DNA of 64,000 nucleotides from Methanofollis formosanus (GTDB lineage Archaea > Halobacteriota > Methanomicrobia > Methanomicrobiales > Methanofollaceae). Below the pieces are notes generated by a model. It saw only the letters and a list, made by a program, of their open reading frames with translations, searched no databases and was not told the DNA's origin. The position numbers and the translations under genes were made by a program. Shown in pieces: positions 43,291 to 51,025 of this stretch. The stretch spans positions 2,610,789 to 2,674,788 of the forward strand of contig NZ_CP037968.1 in the NCBI RefSeq assembly GCF_019633745.1. The letters are read 5' to 3'. Position 1 is the first letter of the stretch. Every line of letters starts with the position of its first letter.

Positions 43291-43559
43291 TCCTCAATCA
43301 CCACCTTTTCCGGTGTGTAGGGATCTTCGTCCACCCAGGTGATCGCCTGGTCTGGGCAGATCATCTGGCAGACGCCGCAGAGCACCCGCCCGTACAACTT
43401 CTGCAACCGGCAGTTGGTGCAGCGCTCGGGGCGGTCGAGGACAGGCACCACCACGCCCTTGTGGTTCGGTTTCGTCCCCTCCTGAAAGATCTTATATGGG
43501 CAGACCAGGGTGCAGAGGTTGCAGCCCTTGCACCTGGTCTCGTCGATGATGAGTTTCAT
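43287..43559 (-). CDS. korD: 2-oxoglutarate:ferredoxin oxidoreductase, delta (ferredoxin-like) subunit
   Basis: This 90-residue polyferredoxin subunit has CKGCNLCTLVCP (first [4Fe-4S] motif, residues ~9-20) and a second, spaced Cys set: CTNCRLQKLYGRVLCGVCQM followed by ICPDQAI. It conducts electrons between ferredoxin and the TPP subunit. The second motif is unusual in having a long insert between the first pair and the later Cys residues, as seen in other methanogen KorD proteins. ATGA overlaps join it to fumB and korA. Confidence 0.92.
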   Translation of the reverse strand: MKLIIDETRCKGCNLCTLVCPYKIFQEGTKPNHKGVVVPVLDRPERCTNCRLQKLYGRVLCGVCQMICPDQAITWVDEDPYTPEKVVIEE

Positions 43560-44116
43560 AAACCCGGTCCTTTATAACTATTGAACTGCTGGTCAAATTG
43601 TAGTTTTGCCTTCTGCCTCACGGCCTCGAAGAGGTCGCCGCCGTGGGCGTCGATCCCGACGATAAGCGGGAGATGGTCGAGTTCGATCTCCCAGACCGCC
43701 TCGGCCATCCCGAGGTCTTCAAAAGAGACGCCTTTCACCTGCATACGGGCGGCGGCAAGGGCGGCGCACCCTCCGGTGAAGGCGAGGTAGACCCCGCGGC
43801 CCCGGAGTTCGTCCCTGACCCGCTCGTCCATGCCGCCTTTGCCGACGAGGGCGCGGACGCCGGCGTCGAGGAGAAAGCCCGAGAGGGCGTTCATCCGCGC
43901 CGAGGTGGTCGGGCCGGCGGCGACGACTTCTTTTCTGTCCCGGATCACCGGGCCGCAGTGGTAGACCGCCGCACCCACGGGATCGAAGGGGATGCCCTCC
44001 TCCATCATCCGGAGGTGCGCCTCGTCCCGTGCGGTATACACCGTCCCAGACAGGGTGACGGCGTCGCCGGCACGGAGGTCGAGCACCTCGTCGCCGAGCG
44101 GCGTGGTCAGGTCCAT
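43556..44116 (-). CDS. fumB: Fumarate hydratase class I, beta subunit
   Basis: This 186-residue subunit is the C-terminal half of class I fumarase. ATG 44116 (MDLTTPLGDEVLDLRAGDAV) has GGAGGTGGAG just upstream, inside the end of fumA; the frame open to 44161 is an overlap artefact. Motifs: GTVYTARDEAH, HCGPVIRDRKEVVAAGPTTS (trimmed), ALVGKGGMDERV and AFTGGCAALAAARM. It overlaps fumA by ten bases and korD by four. With FumA it interconverts malate and fumarate in the reductive branch. Confidence 0.93.
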   Translation of the reverse strand: MDLTTPLGDEVLDLRAGDAVTLSGTVYTARDEAHLRMMEEGIPFDPVGAAVYHCGPVIRDRKEVVAAGPTTSARMNALSGFLLDAGVRALVGKGGMDERVRDELRGRGVYLAFTGGCAALAAARMQVKGVSFEDLGMAEAVWEIELDHLPLIVGIDAHGGDLFEAVRQKAKLQFDQQFNSYKGPGL

Positions 44117-44955
44117 TGCTCCACCTCCACTTTTCTGGTCGCCCGCCTGGACGCCCAGCACTGGACGTTGACCGCCACCGGGAGGGAGGCGGTGTGGCAG
44201 TGGCCCCGCTTCACCTTGACGGCGAGAGCGGTGACCGCCCCGCCCAGGCCCATCGGCCCGATCCCGAGGGCGTTGACGGCGTCGCAGAGGTCCTGCTCGA
44301 AAGGGTCCATCTCGTCGATCGAAAGGAGCAGCGCCTCTTTTGCAAGCGCCGCCGCCCCGTCGAAGGTGGCGCCGATCCCGACCCCGAGGACGACCGGCGG
44401 GCAGGGTTTGCCGCCGGCGAGGAGCATCGTCTCCGCGACGAACCGGGCGATCTCGCCTTTCTGCGAGGGAAGAAGCATCGCGATCCGCGAACAGTTCTCG
44501 GCGCCCGCTCCTTTGGGAAGGACGGTGACCGTCAACTCCTCGCCGGGCCGCACATGAATCGTCGGCATCCCGCCGCCGGTATTGTCTTTCGTATTCTCCC
44601 GGGTGAGCGGGTCGACGACGTTGGGCCTGAGCGGGACCTCGGCCGTCGCCCGGCGTACCCCTTCCGCCACCGCCTCGTACAGGTCGGCGGTCGCCGGCAC
44701 CGAGGGCGGGAGGGTGAGATAGACGACCGGGACGCCGGTGTCCTGGCAGAGGGGGAGCCCGCGCTCCCCGGCATAGCGGATATTTTCCCGAATGTTCTCG
44801 AGCTGGGCCCGTGCGGTCGGGTCCTGTTCTCGCTCGAGTGCCCGGCCGATCGCCGCGTTCACGTCGGCGGGAAGGGAAGTCTCGGCCTCATGGAGTGCGG
44901 ACGCCGTTGCCGCGGCGACTGCCTCCAGAAGTCCGGATGACGCGCTCTCCATCAT
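44107..44955 (-). CDS. fumA: Fumarate hydratase class I, alpha subunit
   Basis: This 282-residue subunit binds the catalytic [4Fe-4S] cluster. Three cluster Cys are visible: LPLCQDTGVPVVYL (about residue 70), GAGAENCSRIAMLLP (about 155) and GGKPCPPVVLGVGIGATFDG (about 190). The remaining sequence (RPNVVDPLTRENTKDNTGGG) matches the archaeal two-subunit fumarase. It heads the nine-gene operon. A TATA-like TAAAAAATATG about 29 bases before the ATG at 44955 suggests a leaderless transcript. Confidence 0.93.
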   Translation of the reverse strand: MMESASSGLLEAVAAATASALHEAETSLPADVNAAIGRALEREQDPTARAQLENIRENIRYAGERGLPLCQDTGVPVVYLTLPPSVPATADLYEAVAEGVRRATAEVPLRPNVVDPLTRENTKDNTGGGMPTIHVRPGEELTVTVLPKGAGAENCSRIAMLLPSQKGEIARFVAETMLLAGGKPCPPVVLGVGIGATFDGAAALAKEALLLSIDEMDPFEQDLCDAVNALGIGPMGLGGAVTALAVKVKRGHCHTASLPVAVNVQCWASRRATRKVEVEQWT

Positions 44956-44977
44956 CGGTTATAATGGACGAGGAGGG

Positions 44978-44990
44978 CTAAAAAATATGC
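44978..44990 (-). promoter_or_regulatory. TATA box of the fum-kor-suc-dacZ operon
   Basis: On the minus strand GCATATTTTTTAG lies about 25-35 bases before the fumA start, the spacing expected for a leaderless archaeal transcript. Confidence 0.5.
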
Positions 44991-45002
44991 TGTCGAACTT
45001 CT

Positions 45003-45038
45003 CTCTCCCGCTGCCTCGCGGCAGGGGAGAGAAAAAAA
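45003..45038 (-). terminator. Hairpin and T-run after L10e
   Basis: Downstream of the L10e stop the minus strand reads a T7 run followed by a strong hairpin (CTCTCCC-CTGCC / GGCAG-CGGGAGAG). The T-run is a plausible archaeal termination site; the hairpin may protect the 3' end. Confidence 0.5.
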
Positions 45039-45049
45039 GGATGATAGTA

Positions 45050-45562
45050 TTAGTTCTCTGCTTTCTCTTCGACGACCACGCGGATCGGCGACGGCAGCTT
45101 GTATCCGCCGTGCTTGAGGGCGTCCTTGGCCTTCTCGATCTGGTTCTTGCTGGTGTAGACCGTGAAGATCTTCTGCCCCGGGTTGACCCTGGCGGCGGTC
45201 CCGACCGCCTTGCCGAAGGCCATCCGCATCCCTTCTGAGACACGGTCCGCACCGGCACCGGTGGCCTGCTTGTTCTCACGCAGCACGTGATGCGGGTAGG
45301 TGCGGAGCTTGAGGTGGTAGCCTGCACGCCCGATCTCCTTCATCAGACGCCTGTTGATGTTGACACGCGCCGCTTCGAGCGCCGTGTGGCGGATCTGACA
45401 GGACTCCTCCACCACGAGCGTGATCTCCACCGGGAATTCACCGCTGAGGTTGCCCATATCAAACTGCACGATCCTGCTGCCGGGCACACCGCCCATATAT
45501 TCTCGCCGTGTATATGCCTTCTTGGCGAGATTCCTATACATTACTCCAGGTTTACGTACCAT
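45050..45562 (-). CDS. rpl10e: 50S ribosomal protein L10e (uL16)
   Basis: This 170-residue protein matches archaeal L10e, the counterpart of bacterial L16. It begins [20 protein letters not shown], includes [20 protein letters not shown] and the conserved loop [20 protein letters not shown], and ends VVEEKAEN. Length is normal. It appears monocistronic: its TATA box (CTTATAAAG) lies about 30 bases upstream and a T-run follows the gene. Confidence 0.96.
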   Translation of the reverse strand: MVRKPGVMYRNLAKKAYTRREYMGGVPGSRIVQFDMGNLSGEFPVEITLVVEESCQIRHTALEAARVNINRRLMKEIGRAGYHLKLRTYPHHVLRENKQATGAGADRVSEGMRMAFGKAVGTAARVNPGQKIFTVYTSKNQIEKAKDALKHGGYKLPSPIRVVVEEKAEN

Positions 45563-46148
45563 TCCTCACAACGCCTCGCCGTAAGTTCGTGCTTTATAAG
45601 ATGGTGATTTTTCTTAATAAAGGTTACTGGGGCGGAGGAGCATGGCGCATGAAGCGAACGCACGCCTTCTCAGCCGTACCGCTTGAAAAGCGTCTCATGC
45701 TCTGCTGAAATCCTCATCGATTTTCCGCGACCTCCCGGCCGCCTCCATCGTCGCTTGCCGTGGCGCCGGGGGATGGAAGACGTCTGATCGGGGTGCCTTC
45801 CTCAACGCTCACGCCGGGGGCTAGCACCCCGGAACCCCCGGGATGGCGATAGGTGCGGGAAGGCCACTCCCGAGATCCCGGGGAGAGCACCATTCAAGGC
45901 AACCCCCTGATTATTTTCTTAAGACAGGATCGCAGGAGGAACACCGCTCATTGCCGCCCCTCGGCTAGCTTCGTCGGGGGGGTCCGGGGGTGAAACCCCC
46001 GGCGCGAGACGGCGGTGAAAATCTTTCTGTGGGGCGGCCCGTCTGAACGCCCACCTCTCTCCATCATACGCGCCGGAGATTCTGCCCCCGGACCTTGAGG
46101 ATGAAGAATGGGCAGGCGGGATTGAACCGAAAGGAAAGCGCCCTCATC
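45563..46148. repeat. 586-bp gap with promoter and dispersed repeats
   Basis: Next to L10e is its promoter. At about 45,645-45,705 there is a diverged head element (CATGAAGCGAACGCACGCCT). From about 45,735 to 46,110 several GC-rich elements follow, with TCACGCCGGGGGCTAGCACC, CCCCCGGGATGGCGATAGGT, GGGTCCGGGGGTGAAACCCC and CGGCGCGAGACGGCGGTGAA. No gene is supported. Confidence 0.55.
45591..45600 (-). promoter_or_regulatory. TATA box of rpl10e
   Basis: On the minus strand CTTATAAAGC lies about 30-38 bases upstream of the L10e ATG. Confidence 0.55.
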
Positions 46149-46607
46149 TCACCCCGTGGCGATGCTGTATCCCCCGGCCCCGTATGAGGACCGCTCCACC
46201 GGCTCCCCGAGACCTTCGGGCAGTGTGGGATCGTATTTCGTTGCATTCCTGAAGCACGCCTCCGCTTCGGCGTCCTTCTCCATGTTCGTCAGGATGGTCC
46301 CTTTCAGGTACCAGGCCAGGCCGTACTCGGGGTCCAGTCCGAGCGCTCTCTCGCAACTCGCCAGGGCCTCGTCATACCGGTTGTAATTGTTGTTGTAGAA
46401 CATCCCCCGGATGCACCACGCGGTGGCGTTCTCCGGGTCTGACGCGACCATCTCGTCGTAGTATTTCTGGCTCTCGTTCACCCGCTCTTTGAATGCGGAG
46501 AGGTTGGAGGTATCCGAATTTCCGGTGTCGGCGGCGATGCACCCGCCGGTATACACCATCAGAATCCCGATGCAGCAGAGCGAGAGTGTGAGGAGTGGAG
46601 ACTTCAT
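46149..46607 (-). CDS. TPR-repeat lipoprotein
   Basis: This 152-residue protein has an N-terminal signal segment (LLTLSLCCIGILMVYTGGC) with a lipobox-like TGGC at residues ~20-23. About two and a half tetratricopeptide repeats follow: DPENATAWCIRGMFYNNNYN, RYDEALASCERALGLDPEYG and LAWYLKGTILTNMEKDAEAE. Such repeats bind proteins on the outside of the membrane; the partner is unknown. The start is supported by a TATA sequence about 23 bases upstream (ATATAATAATAG), predicting an almost leaderless transcript. It stands alone between two repeat-filled gaps. Confidence 0.75.
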   Translation of the reverse strand: MKSPLLTLSLCCIGILMVYTGGCIAADTGNSDTSNLSAFKERVNESQKYYDEMVASDPENATAWCIRGMFYNNNYNRYDEALASCERALGLDPEYGLAWYLKGTILTNMEKDAEAEACFRNATKYDPTLPEGLGEPVERSSYGAGGYSIATG

Positions 46608-46622
46608 CTCTCGATCATTCGT

Positions 46623-46636
46623 CTATTATTATATGT
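46623..46636 (-). promoter_or_regulatory. TATA box of the TPR lipoprotein gene
   Basis: On the minus strand ACATATAATAATAG precedes the start codon by roughly 16-29 bases. Confidence 0.4.
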
Positions 46637-46639
46637 GGG

Positions 46640-47290
46640 CATCGATCGATCCGGGAAGGCCACTCCTGAGATCCCGAAGAGAAGAACGATCCAGAATAAG
46701 ACACTTCCTGCCGCCCCTCGTCAATCCCCATGGCCGGGGTCCGGGCCCCCTCCCAGACGCGAGAGAACAGCCCGGCATTCCTCGTTTTTTGCCGGGACAT
46801 TCGTTCTGATCGACGTGCCTTCCTCAACGCTCGCGCCGGGGGCTCTGCCCCCGGAACCCCCGGGATGGCGATAGGGCCGGGAAGGCAGCAGAAAACGATC
46901 ATGATGAGCATGCCCCCCCGCCCCTCGGCTATCTTCGTCGTGGGGGTCCGGGGGTGCAACCCCCGGCGCGAGACGGCGGCAAAGATTCTGCACCTGGGGC
47001 GGGAGGTCTGATCGATCGACATGCCTTCCCCCACGCTCGCGCCGGGAAGGCCGCACGAACGATCCCGAAGAGAGGAGGAGTTGCCGTCCCCCGTCAATCC
47101 CCATGGCCGGGATCCGGGGCCCCTCCCAGACGCGAGAGGACAGTCCGGCATGCCTCGTTTTTTGGTGGGGCGGGTGGTCTGATTGATCGCCGTGCCTTCC
47201 TCAACGTTCGCGCCGGGGGCGCTGCCCCCCCTCCCCCGGGACGGCGATAGGGCCGGGAAGGCAGAGAAAACGATCATGATGAGCGGGCAG
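46640..47290. repeat. Gap with a ~205-bp direct duplication and GC-rich hairpin elements
   Basis: Two related segments, about 46,705-46,915 and 47,082-47,283, share CGTCAATCCCCATGGCCGGG, CTCCCAGACGCGAGAG, CCTCGTTTTTTG, GTGCCTTCCTCAACG, CGCGCCGGGGGC, GGCGATAGGGCCGGGAAGGC and AAACGATCATGATGAGC in the same order. Between them lies a GC-rich element with CGGCTATCTTCGTCGTGGGG and GGGGTGCAACCCCCGGCGCG. The gap 46,608-47,357 contains no credible gene. Confidence 0.65.
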
Positions 47291-47357
47291 TCGCTCCCCG
47301 ACCAGAACCCTCGGTAAAAAAGTATCCCGGCCCCTTCGGGGCCGTTGCCCGGGGACT

Positions 47358-48110
47358 TCAGTCGCCCTGGTTCTGGATCAACGAGAGCACGTACCGCCGG
47401 ACCTGGGCGAACTCGACGCTCGTCCGGTCGCGGGGGCGCTTCTGCGGCACCGTCACGACCTCCCGCACATTCGACGGCCGCGGGGAGAGGACGACGACGC
47501 GGTCGGAGAGATAGACCGCCTCGTCCACGCTGTGGGTGACGAAGATCACCGTCTTCTTCGTCTTCTGCCAGATCTCGAGGAGTTCTTCCTGCATCGTGTT
47601 CCTGGTCTGGGCGTCGAGGGCCCCGAAGGGCTCGTCCATCAGGAGCACCTGGGGCTCGGCGCAGAGGGCGCGGGCCACCGCGACCCGCTGGCGCATCCCG
47701 CCGGAGAGTTCGTACGGATGGCTGTTCTCGAACTCCTCGAGCCCGACGAGTTTGAGGTACTCCCGCGCCTTCGCGTACCGCTCCTCCTTCGGGACGCCCC
47801 GGACCTCGAGCCCGAAGGCGGTGTTGTCGATGATCGTCCGCCAGGGGTACAGCGAGTACTCCTGGAAGATCATCGCGAGTTCCGGCGCCGGCCCGTCGAT
47901 CTCCTTGCCGTTGATCTCGGCCCGCCCGCCTGACGGGGTGTCGAGCCCCGCGATGATCCGCAGGAGCGTCGTCTTCCCGCACCCTGAGGGCCCCAGGATA
48001 CAGATGAACTCGCCGTCCTCGACCTCCAGGTTGACGTCGCGGAGCGCCGTCACCTCCTCGCCCTTCTCGTTGACGAAGACCTTTGATACATGCTTGATCG
48101 AGAGCGTCAT
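47358..48110 (-). CDS. ABC transporter ATPase, SsuB/TauB/NrtD family
   Basis: This 250-residue ATPase powers the adjacent permease. Motifs: Walker A GPSGCGKTT, Q-loop in MIFQEYSLYPWRTI, signature LSGGMRQRVAVARALC and Walker B VLLMDEPFGALD, with the switch His in VIFVTHSVDEAVYLSDRVVV. The YSLYPW sequence after the Q-loop is typical of the nitrate/sulfonate/taurine family. ATG 48110 overlaps the permease stop (ATGA); the longer frame is a permease shadow. It is the last gene of the binding protein-permease-ATPase unit. Substrate is not clear from sequence. Confidence 0.9.
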   Translation of the reverse strand: MTLSIKHVSKVFVNEKGEEVTALRDVNLEVEDGEFICILGPSGCGKTTLLRIIAGLDTPSGGRAEINGKEIDGPAPELAMIFQEYSLYPWRTIIDNTAFGLEVRGVPKEERYAKAREYLKLVGLEEFENSHPYELSGGMRQRVAVARALCAEPQVLLMDEPFGALDAQTRNTMQEELLEIWQKTKKTVIFVTHSVDEAVYLSDRVVVLSPRPSNVREVVTVPQKRPRDRTSVEFAQVRRYVLSLIQNQGD

Positions 48111-48922
48111 CTGGTCATCCCCCTCCAGGTAAACTTCCGGCTCTCGACGGCCCTGAAGACCCCGTCGATGAGCAGGCCGATGAACCCGATGACGATCATC
48201 CCGGCGATGATCACCTGCACCTGCCCCCAGTTGTAGGCATACATGATCAGGTAGCCCAGGCCCGACGTCGTGCCGGGCAGCATCTCGGCCGCCACCACGC
48301 ACATCCAGGAGATCCCGAACCCAACCCGCAGGCCGGTCCAGATCGTCGGGAGGGCGGCGGGCATGATCACCTTCGCCAGGATCTGCCGCTGGTTTGCCCC
48401 GAAGGTGAGCGCCGACTCGACCCAGGTCCGGTTCACCGACTTCACACCGTCGACGGTGTTGAGCAGCACCGGGAAGACCGCCCCGATGAAGATGATGAAG
48501 GTCATCGAGAGGAGCCCGGTCTTGAACCACGCGAGGGCGAGCGGGATCCAGGCGAGCGGCGGGATGGGCCTGAAGAGCTGCACCGTCGTGTCGACGAAGT
48601 CCTCGGCCCGCGGCCAGTAGCCCATCACCATGCCCAGCGGGATCCCGACCGCGGCCGCGAGCCCGAAGCCCATCGCTACCCTCTCGATGGAGAGGAGGGC
48701 GTTGTTGATGAGGCTCCCGCTCCCCAGGATGTCGGTGGTGGGACTGGCCAGCACCGCGAGCACCGACTCCAGCCGCGGCAGGATGAACTCGTTGTTGATG
48801 AGGACCGCGGCGATCTCCCAGCAAATGATGAGAAGAATAGGGAGGATGGCCCCGATGGCCCTCCTCCGCAAGACGGTACTTTTCTGTTTCTGTGATCTCG
48901 TGGGTGTGTTCGTTCTTTGCAT
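48107..48922 (-). CDS. ABC transporter permease, SsuC/TauC/NrtB family
   Basis: This 271-residue membrane protein has about six hydrophobic helices, starting ILPILLIICWEIAAVLIN. The cytoplasmic EAA loop is ALTFGANQRQILAKVIMPAA followed by LPTIWTGLRVG, which docks on the ATPase. The sequence FRPIPPLAWIPLALAWF is strongly conserved in this family. The gene's start codon overlaps the stop of the binding-protein gene at 48,922, and its own stop overlaps the ATPase gene. No substrate can be assigned from the permease alone. Confidence 0.9.
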   Translation of the reverse strand: MQRTNTPTRSQKQKSTVLRRRAIGAILPILLIICWEIAAVLINNEFILPRLESVLAVLASPTTDILGSGSLINNALLSIERVAMGFGLAAAVGIPLGMVMGYWPRAEDFVDTTVQLFRPIPPLAWIPLALAWFKTGLLSMTFIIFIGAVFPVLLNTVDGVKSVNRTWVESALTFGANQRQILAKVIMPAALPTIWTGLRVGFGISWMCVVAAEMLPGTTSGLGYLIMYAYNWGQVQVIIAGMIVIGFIGLLIDGVFRAVESRKFTWRGMTR

Positions 48923-50145
48923 CAGACCTCTTTCACCACCAGTCCGCTGTCTTTGAGGGCGAACTTGAGCATGACGTCCTGGATGGAGCCTTTGAGCGGG
49001 GCCGCAATTTTCAGCGGTTTACCCTCGGCTGCTCTGCTGTTCGCCCAGTCGACGAAGGACGGCCAGTCGTTGACGGGTGCGGATGCAGCCACGACGAGTC
49101 CGGATCCCTCAGTATTAACGGGTTGGACGATCTTAATAGGTGTTCCTTTGTCGATGGCGCTGATCGCCGGCGGGGCGCCGACCCAGGCCATCTGGATGTT
49201 GTCGGTGGCGGCAAGCTGCATCAGGGCCGGCCCGGCGGCGCCTGAGACGAGCGTGACGTCGGCGATCTTCTCGCCGTTGACGATCAGGTCGAGGTTTTCA
49301 GGCCTGGACTGGGACGGGTCCTTGGGCTTGAGGGCGATGCCGTAGTTCTCCTCGAAGTATTCCCACTTCTTGATCGCAACAAAGAGCGAGGCGTGGTGGT
49401 CGGACATGAGGTAGCCGATGCCGAGTTTTCCGACCGGTGCCGGGGTCGCGATCTCGCCGGCGTCGATCATCTTCTTGCCTTCGGTGTACGGCTGGGTGTT
49501 GAAGAGCAGGGCGCGGCGCTCCTCCTTGGTGGTGCCCTTCAGGGTGCCGGTGAGGTAGCCGAGTTCGTCCTGGGCGTCGACGAAGAGGTTAACCCCGTCC
49601 ATCCACTGCTCGGAGGGTTCGCTGGTGAACTTGATCGTCGGGATCGCCTTCTCCAGGACGTCGACCGAGCTGACGGAGACGTCGCCGTAGGTGAAGTTGC
49701 CCTTGCCGACGAGCCAGTCGGCGACGATCGCGGCGGACTCGTCCTGGTGCTCGTTGACGTACTGGTTGCCGAGGGTCGCGAGGGCGCTGACGGCGTTGAC
49801 GGTGTCGGGGTGCTCCGCGGCGAAGTCGTCACGGGTGACGACGACACAGCAGGGGTGGTCCTTCCACATGTCCTCGGGCGGGAGGTCCTGGGAGTACGAG
49901 GCGACCGTGCCGATCCCGCTGACGGTGGCGATCTCCACGAAGGGCTGCCATGCGATGTATCCGTCGATCTCGCCGGTCGAGAGGAGCATCGGCATGGGGC
50001 CGACGCCCTGGCTGTAGGTGACGCCGACTTCGGCGCCTTCGGTCGTGGGTGTCGTCGGGGTCTCGGGTTCCGAGACGCATCCGGCGACGACGAGAAGAGC
50101 TGCGAGTCCGATGGCGAGGACTGCAGCGAGCATCTTGTTTGCCAT
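48922..50145 (-). CDS. ABC transporter substrate-binding lipoprotein with apparently permuted halves
   Basis: The 407-residue product starts MANKMLAAVLAIGLAALLVV, with lipobox VAGC, then a Thr/Pro linker. Residues ~38-230 (VGVTYSQGVGPMPMLLSTGE, IDGYIAWQPFVEIATVSG, DHPCCVVVTRDDFAAEHPD) correspond to the part that is normally C-terminal in SsuA/NrtA-like proteins. Residues ~235-407 (LGIGYLMSDHHASLFVAIKK, LMQLAATDNIQMAWVGAPPA, ISAIDKGTPIKIVQP, PLKIAAPLKGSIQDVMLKFA) look like the normal N-terminal part, and the protein ends where the first half would normally continue. The order is therefore swapped while all elements seem present. A TATA at 50166-50177 predicts a leaderless transcript. The bound ligand is unknown. 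Confidence 0.82.
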   Translation of the reverse strand: MANKMLAAVLAIGLAALLVVAGCVSEPETPTTPTTEGAEVGVTYSQGVGPMPMLLSTGEIDGYIAWQPFVEIATVSGIGTVASYSQDLPPEDMWKDHPCCVVVTRDDFAAEHPDTVNAVSALATLGNQYVNEHQDESAAIVADWLVGKGNFTYGDVSVSSVDVLEKAIPTIKFTSEPSEQWMDGVNLFVDAQDELGYLTGTLKGTTKEERRALLFNTQPYTEGKKMIDAGEIATPAPVGKLGIGYLMSDHHASLFVAIKKWEYFEENYGIALKPKDPSQSRPENLDLIVNGEKIADVTLVSGAAGPALMQLAATDNIQMAWVGAPPAISAIDKGTPIKIVQPVNTEGSGLVVAASAPVNDWPSFVDWANSRAAEGKPLKIAAPLKGSIQDVMLKFALKDSGLVVKEV

Positions 50146-50165
50146 GGGGTACTGGTCAGTCTCAC

Positions 50166-50177
50166 GCTATATATAGG
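50166..50177 (-). promoter_or_regulatory. TATA box of the ABC transporter operon
   Basis: On the minus strand CCTATATATAGC lies about 21-32 bases before the binding-protein ATG, consistent with a leaderless transcript. Confidence 0.55.
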
Positions 50178-50234
50178 TCGTCGTCTTTTCATCGCAAAAT
50201 TGCCCGATTGTGTCTATCGTGGCTTGTTTGTGTC

Positions 50235-50304
50235 GGTTTGTCCGGGTTCCGTCCCCCTTCGTCCTCTCCATCCCGCTTTCCGGTGTGGACATGCGGGACA
50301 AACC
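50235..50304. promoter_or_regulatory. Widely spaced 9-bp inverted repeat in the divergent region
   Basis: GGTTTGTCC at 50235-50243 and GGACAAACC at 50296-50304 are exact inverted copies. They lie between the divergent ABC operon and HTH regulator starts, close to the regulator start. They could be paired operator half-sites; this is inference. Confidence 0.3.
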
Positions 50305-50335
50305 TTCATCATGTTTGACCCAGAAGAGATAGATC

Positions 50336-50869
50336 ATGATTCAGGCAGACCCGGTCGAGCGCATCATCAAGGCCGCCCTCATCTCCGACGAGGAGTTCGT
50401 GACGGTCCTCCAGCATGTACTGAAGAACGACCTGCGGGTGAGCGTGCGCGAGCTCTCGGAGCGGAGCGGGGTCGCCCAGAGCACACTCTATAAGGTGCTC
50501 ACCGGCAAACGTTCGCCCACGCTCCCCACCATGCGGGCGATCGTCAATACGGTCAGATCCTTCTCCCGTACGCCTGACGAAGCCTTCATCGGGCTCATCG
50601 CCGCACGCTACGTCCTGGAATCCATCCAGGAGCGGACGGCGGTCGTCGACGGTCACGAGTTCAGGGTACGGGAGTACCCGGTCTATACCTTTGAGGACGC
50701 GATCGTCGCTGCCGTGCGGGCCGAGCGGGAGGGGGCGGTGGCGGTCGTCTGCGCCCCCATCGCCTCTTCGACCATCGAGCAGGTGATCCGCATCCCGGTG
50801 ACGACGATCGTGCCAAAGGACAGTGTCCAGCGGGCGATCGAGTCGGCGGCGCGCAAGGCGTGGCTGTGA
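50336..50869 (+). CDS. HTH-domain transcriptional regulator with C-terminal sensor-like domain
   Basis: This 177-residue protein has an XRE-type helix-turn-helix around residues 33-70 (VSVRELSERSGVAQSTLYKV, LTGKRSPTLPTMRAIVN). The C-terminal ~75 residues form an alpha/beta domain (VREYPVYTFEDAIVAAVRAE, AVAVVCAPIASSTIEQVIRI, PVTTIVPKDSVQRAIESAA) that resembles the ligand-sensing half of PrpR-like/phosphotransfer-sensing regulators. It is divergent from the ABC transporter operon across 190 bases, so it is the prime candidate for its regulator. The effector is unknown. Confidence 0.75.
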   Translation: MIQADPVERIIKAALISDEEFVTVLQHVLKNDLRVSVRELSERSGVAQSTLYKVLTGKRSPTLPTMRAIVNTVRSFSRTPDEAFIGLIAARYVLESIQERTAVVDGHEFRVREYPVYTFEDAIVAAVRAEREGAVAVVCAPIASSTIEQVIRIPVTTIVPKDSVQRAIESAARKAWL

Positions 50870-50899
50870 GCCGATCGGTTGCTCTGATCTTTTTGTTCT

Positions 50900-50980
50900 G
50901 CGGTTCCCCCTAATCGCTCCTCAGTGGGGTTTGGAGAACCCGAACCCCTGTATCGCGAAGATAGGGGTGGCACGGCCGAT
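50900..50980. repeat. Short dispersed element
   Basis: TTCCCCCTAATCGCTCCTCA, then GGGGTTTGGAGAACCCGAAC and CGAAGATAGGGGTGGCACGG form a short relative of the element at 4820-4890, with an imperfect hairpin in the middle. Confidence 0.4.
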
Positions 50981-51025
50981 CGTCGTGCCGGTTCACACCA
51001 TGAGCGCCCGCCGCCTCCTTTCTCC

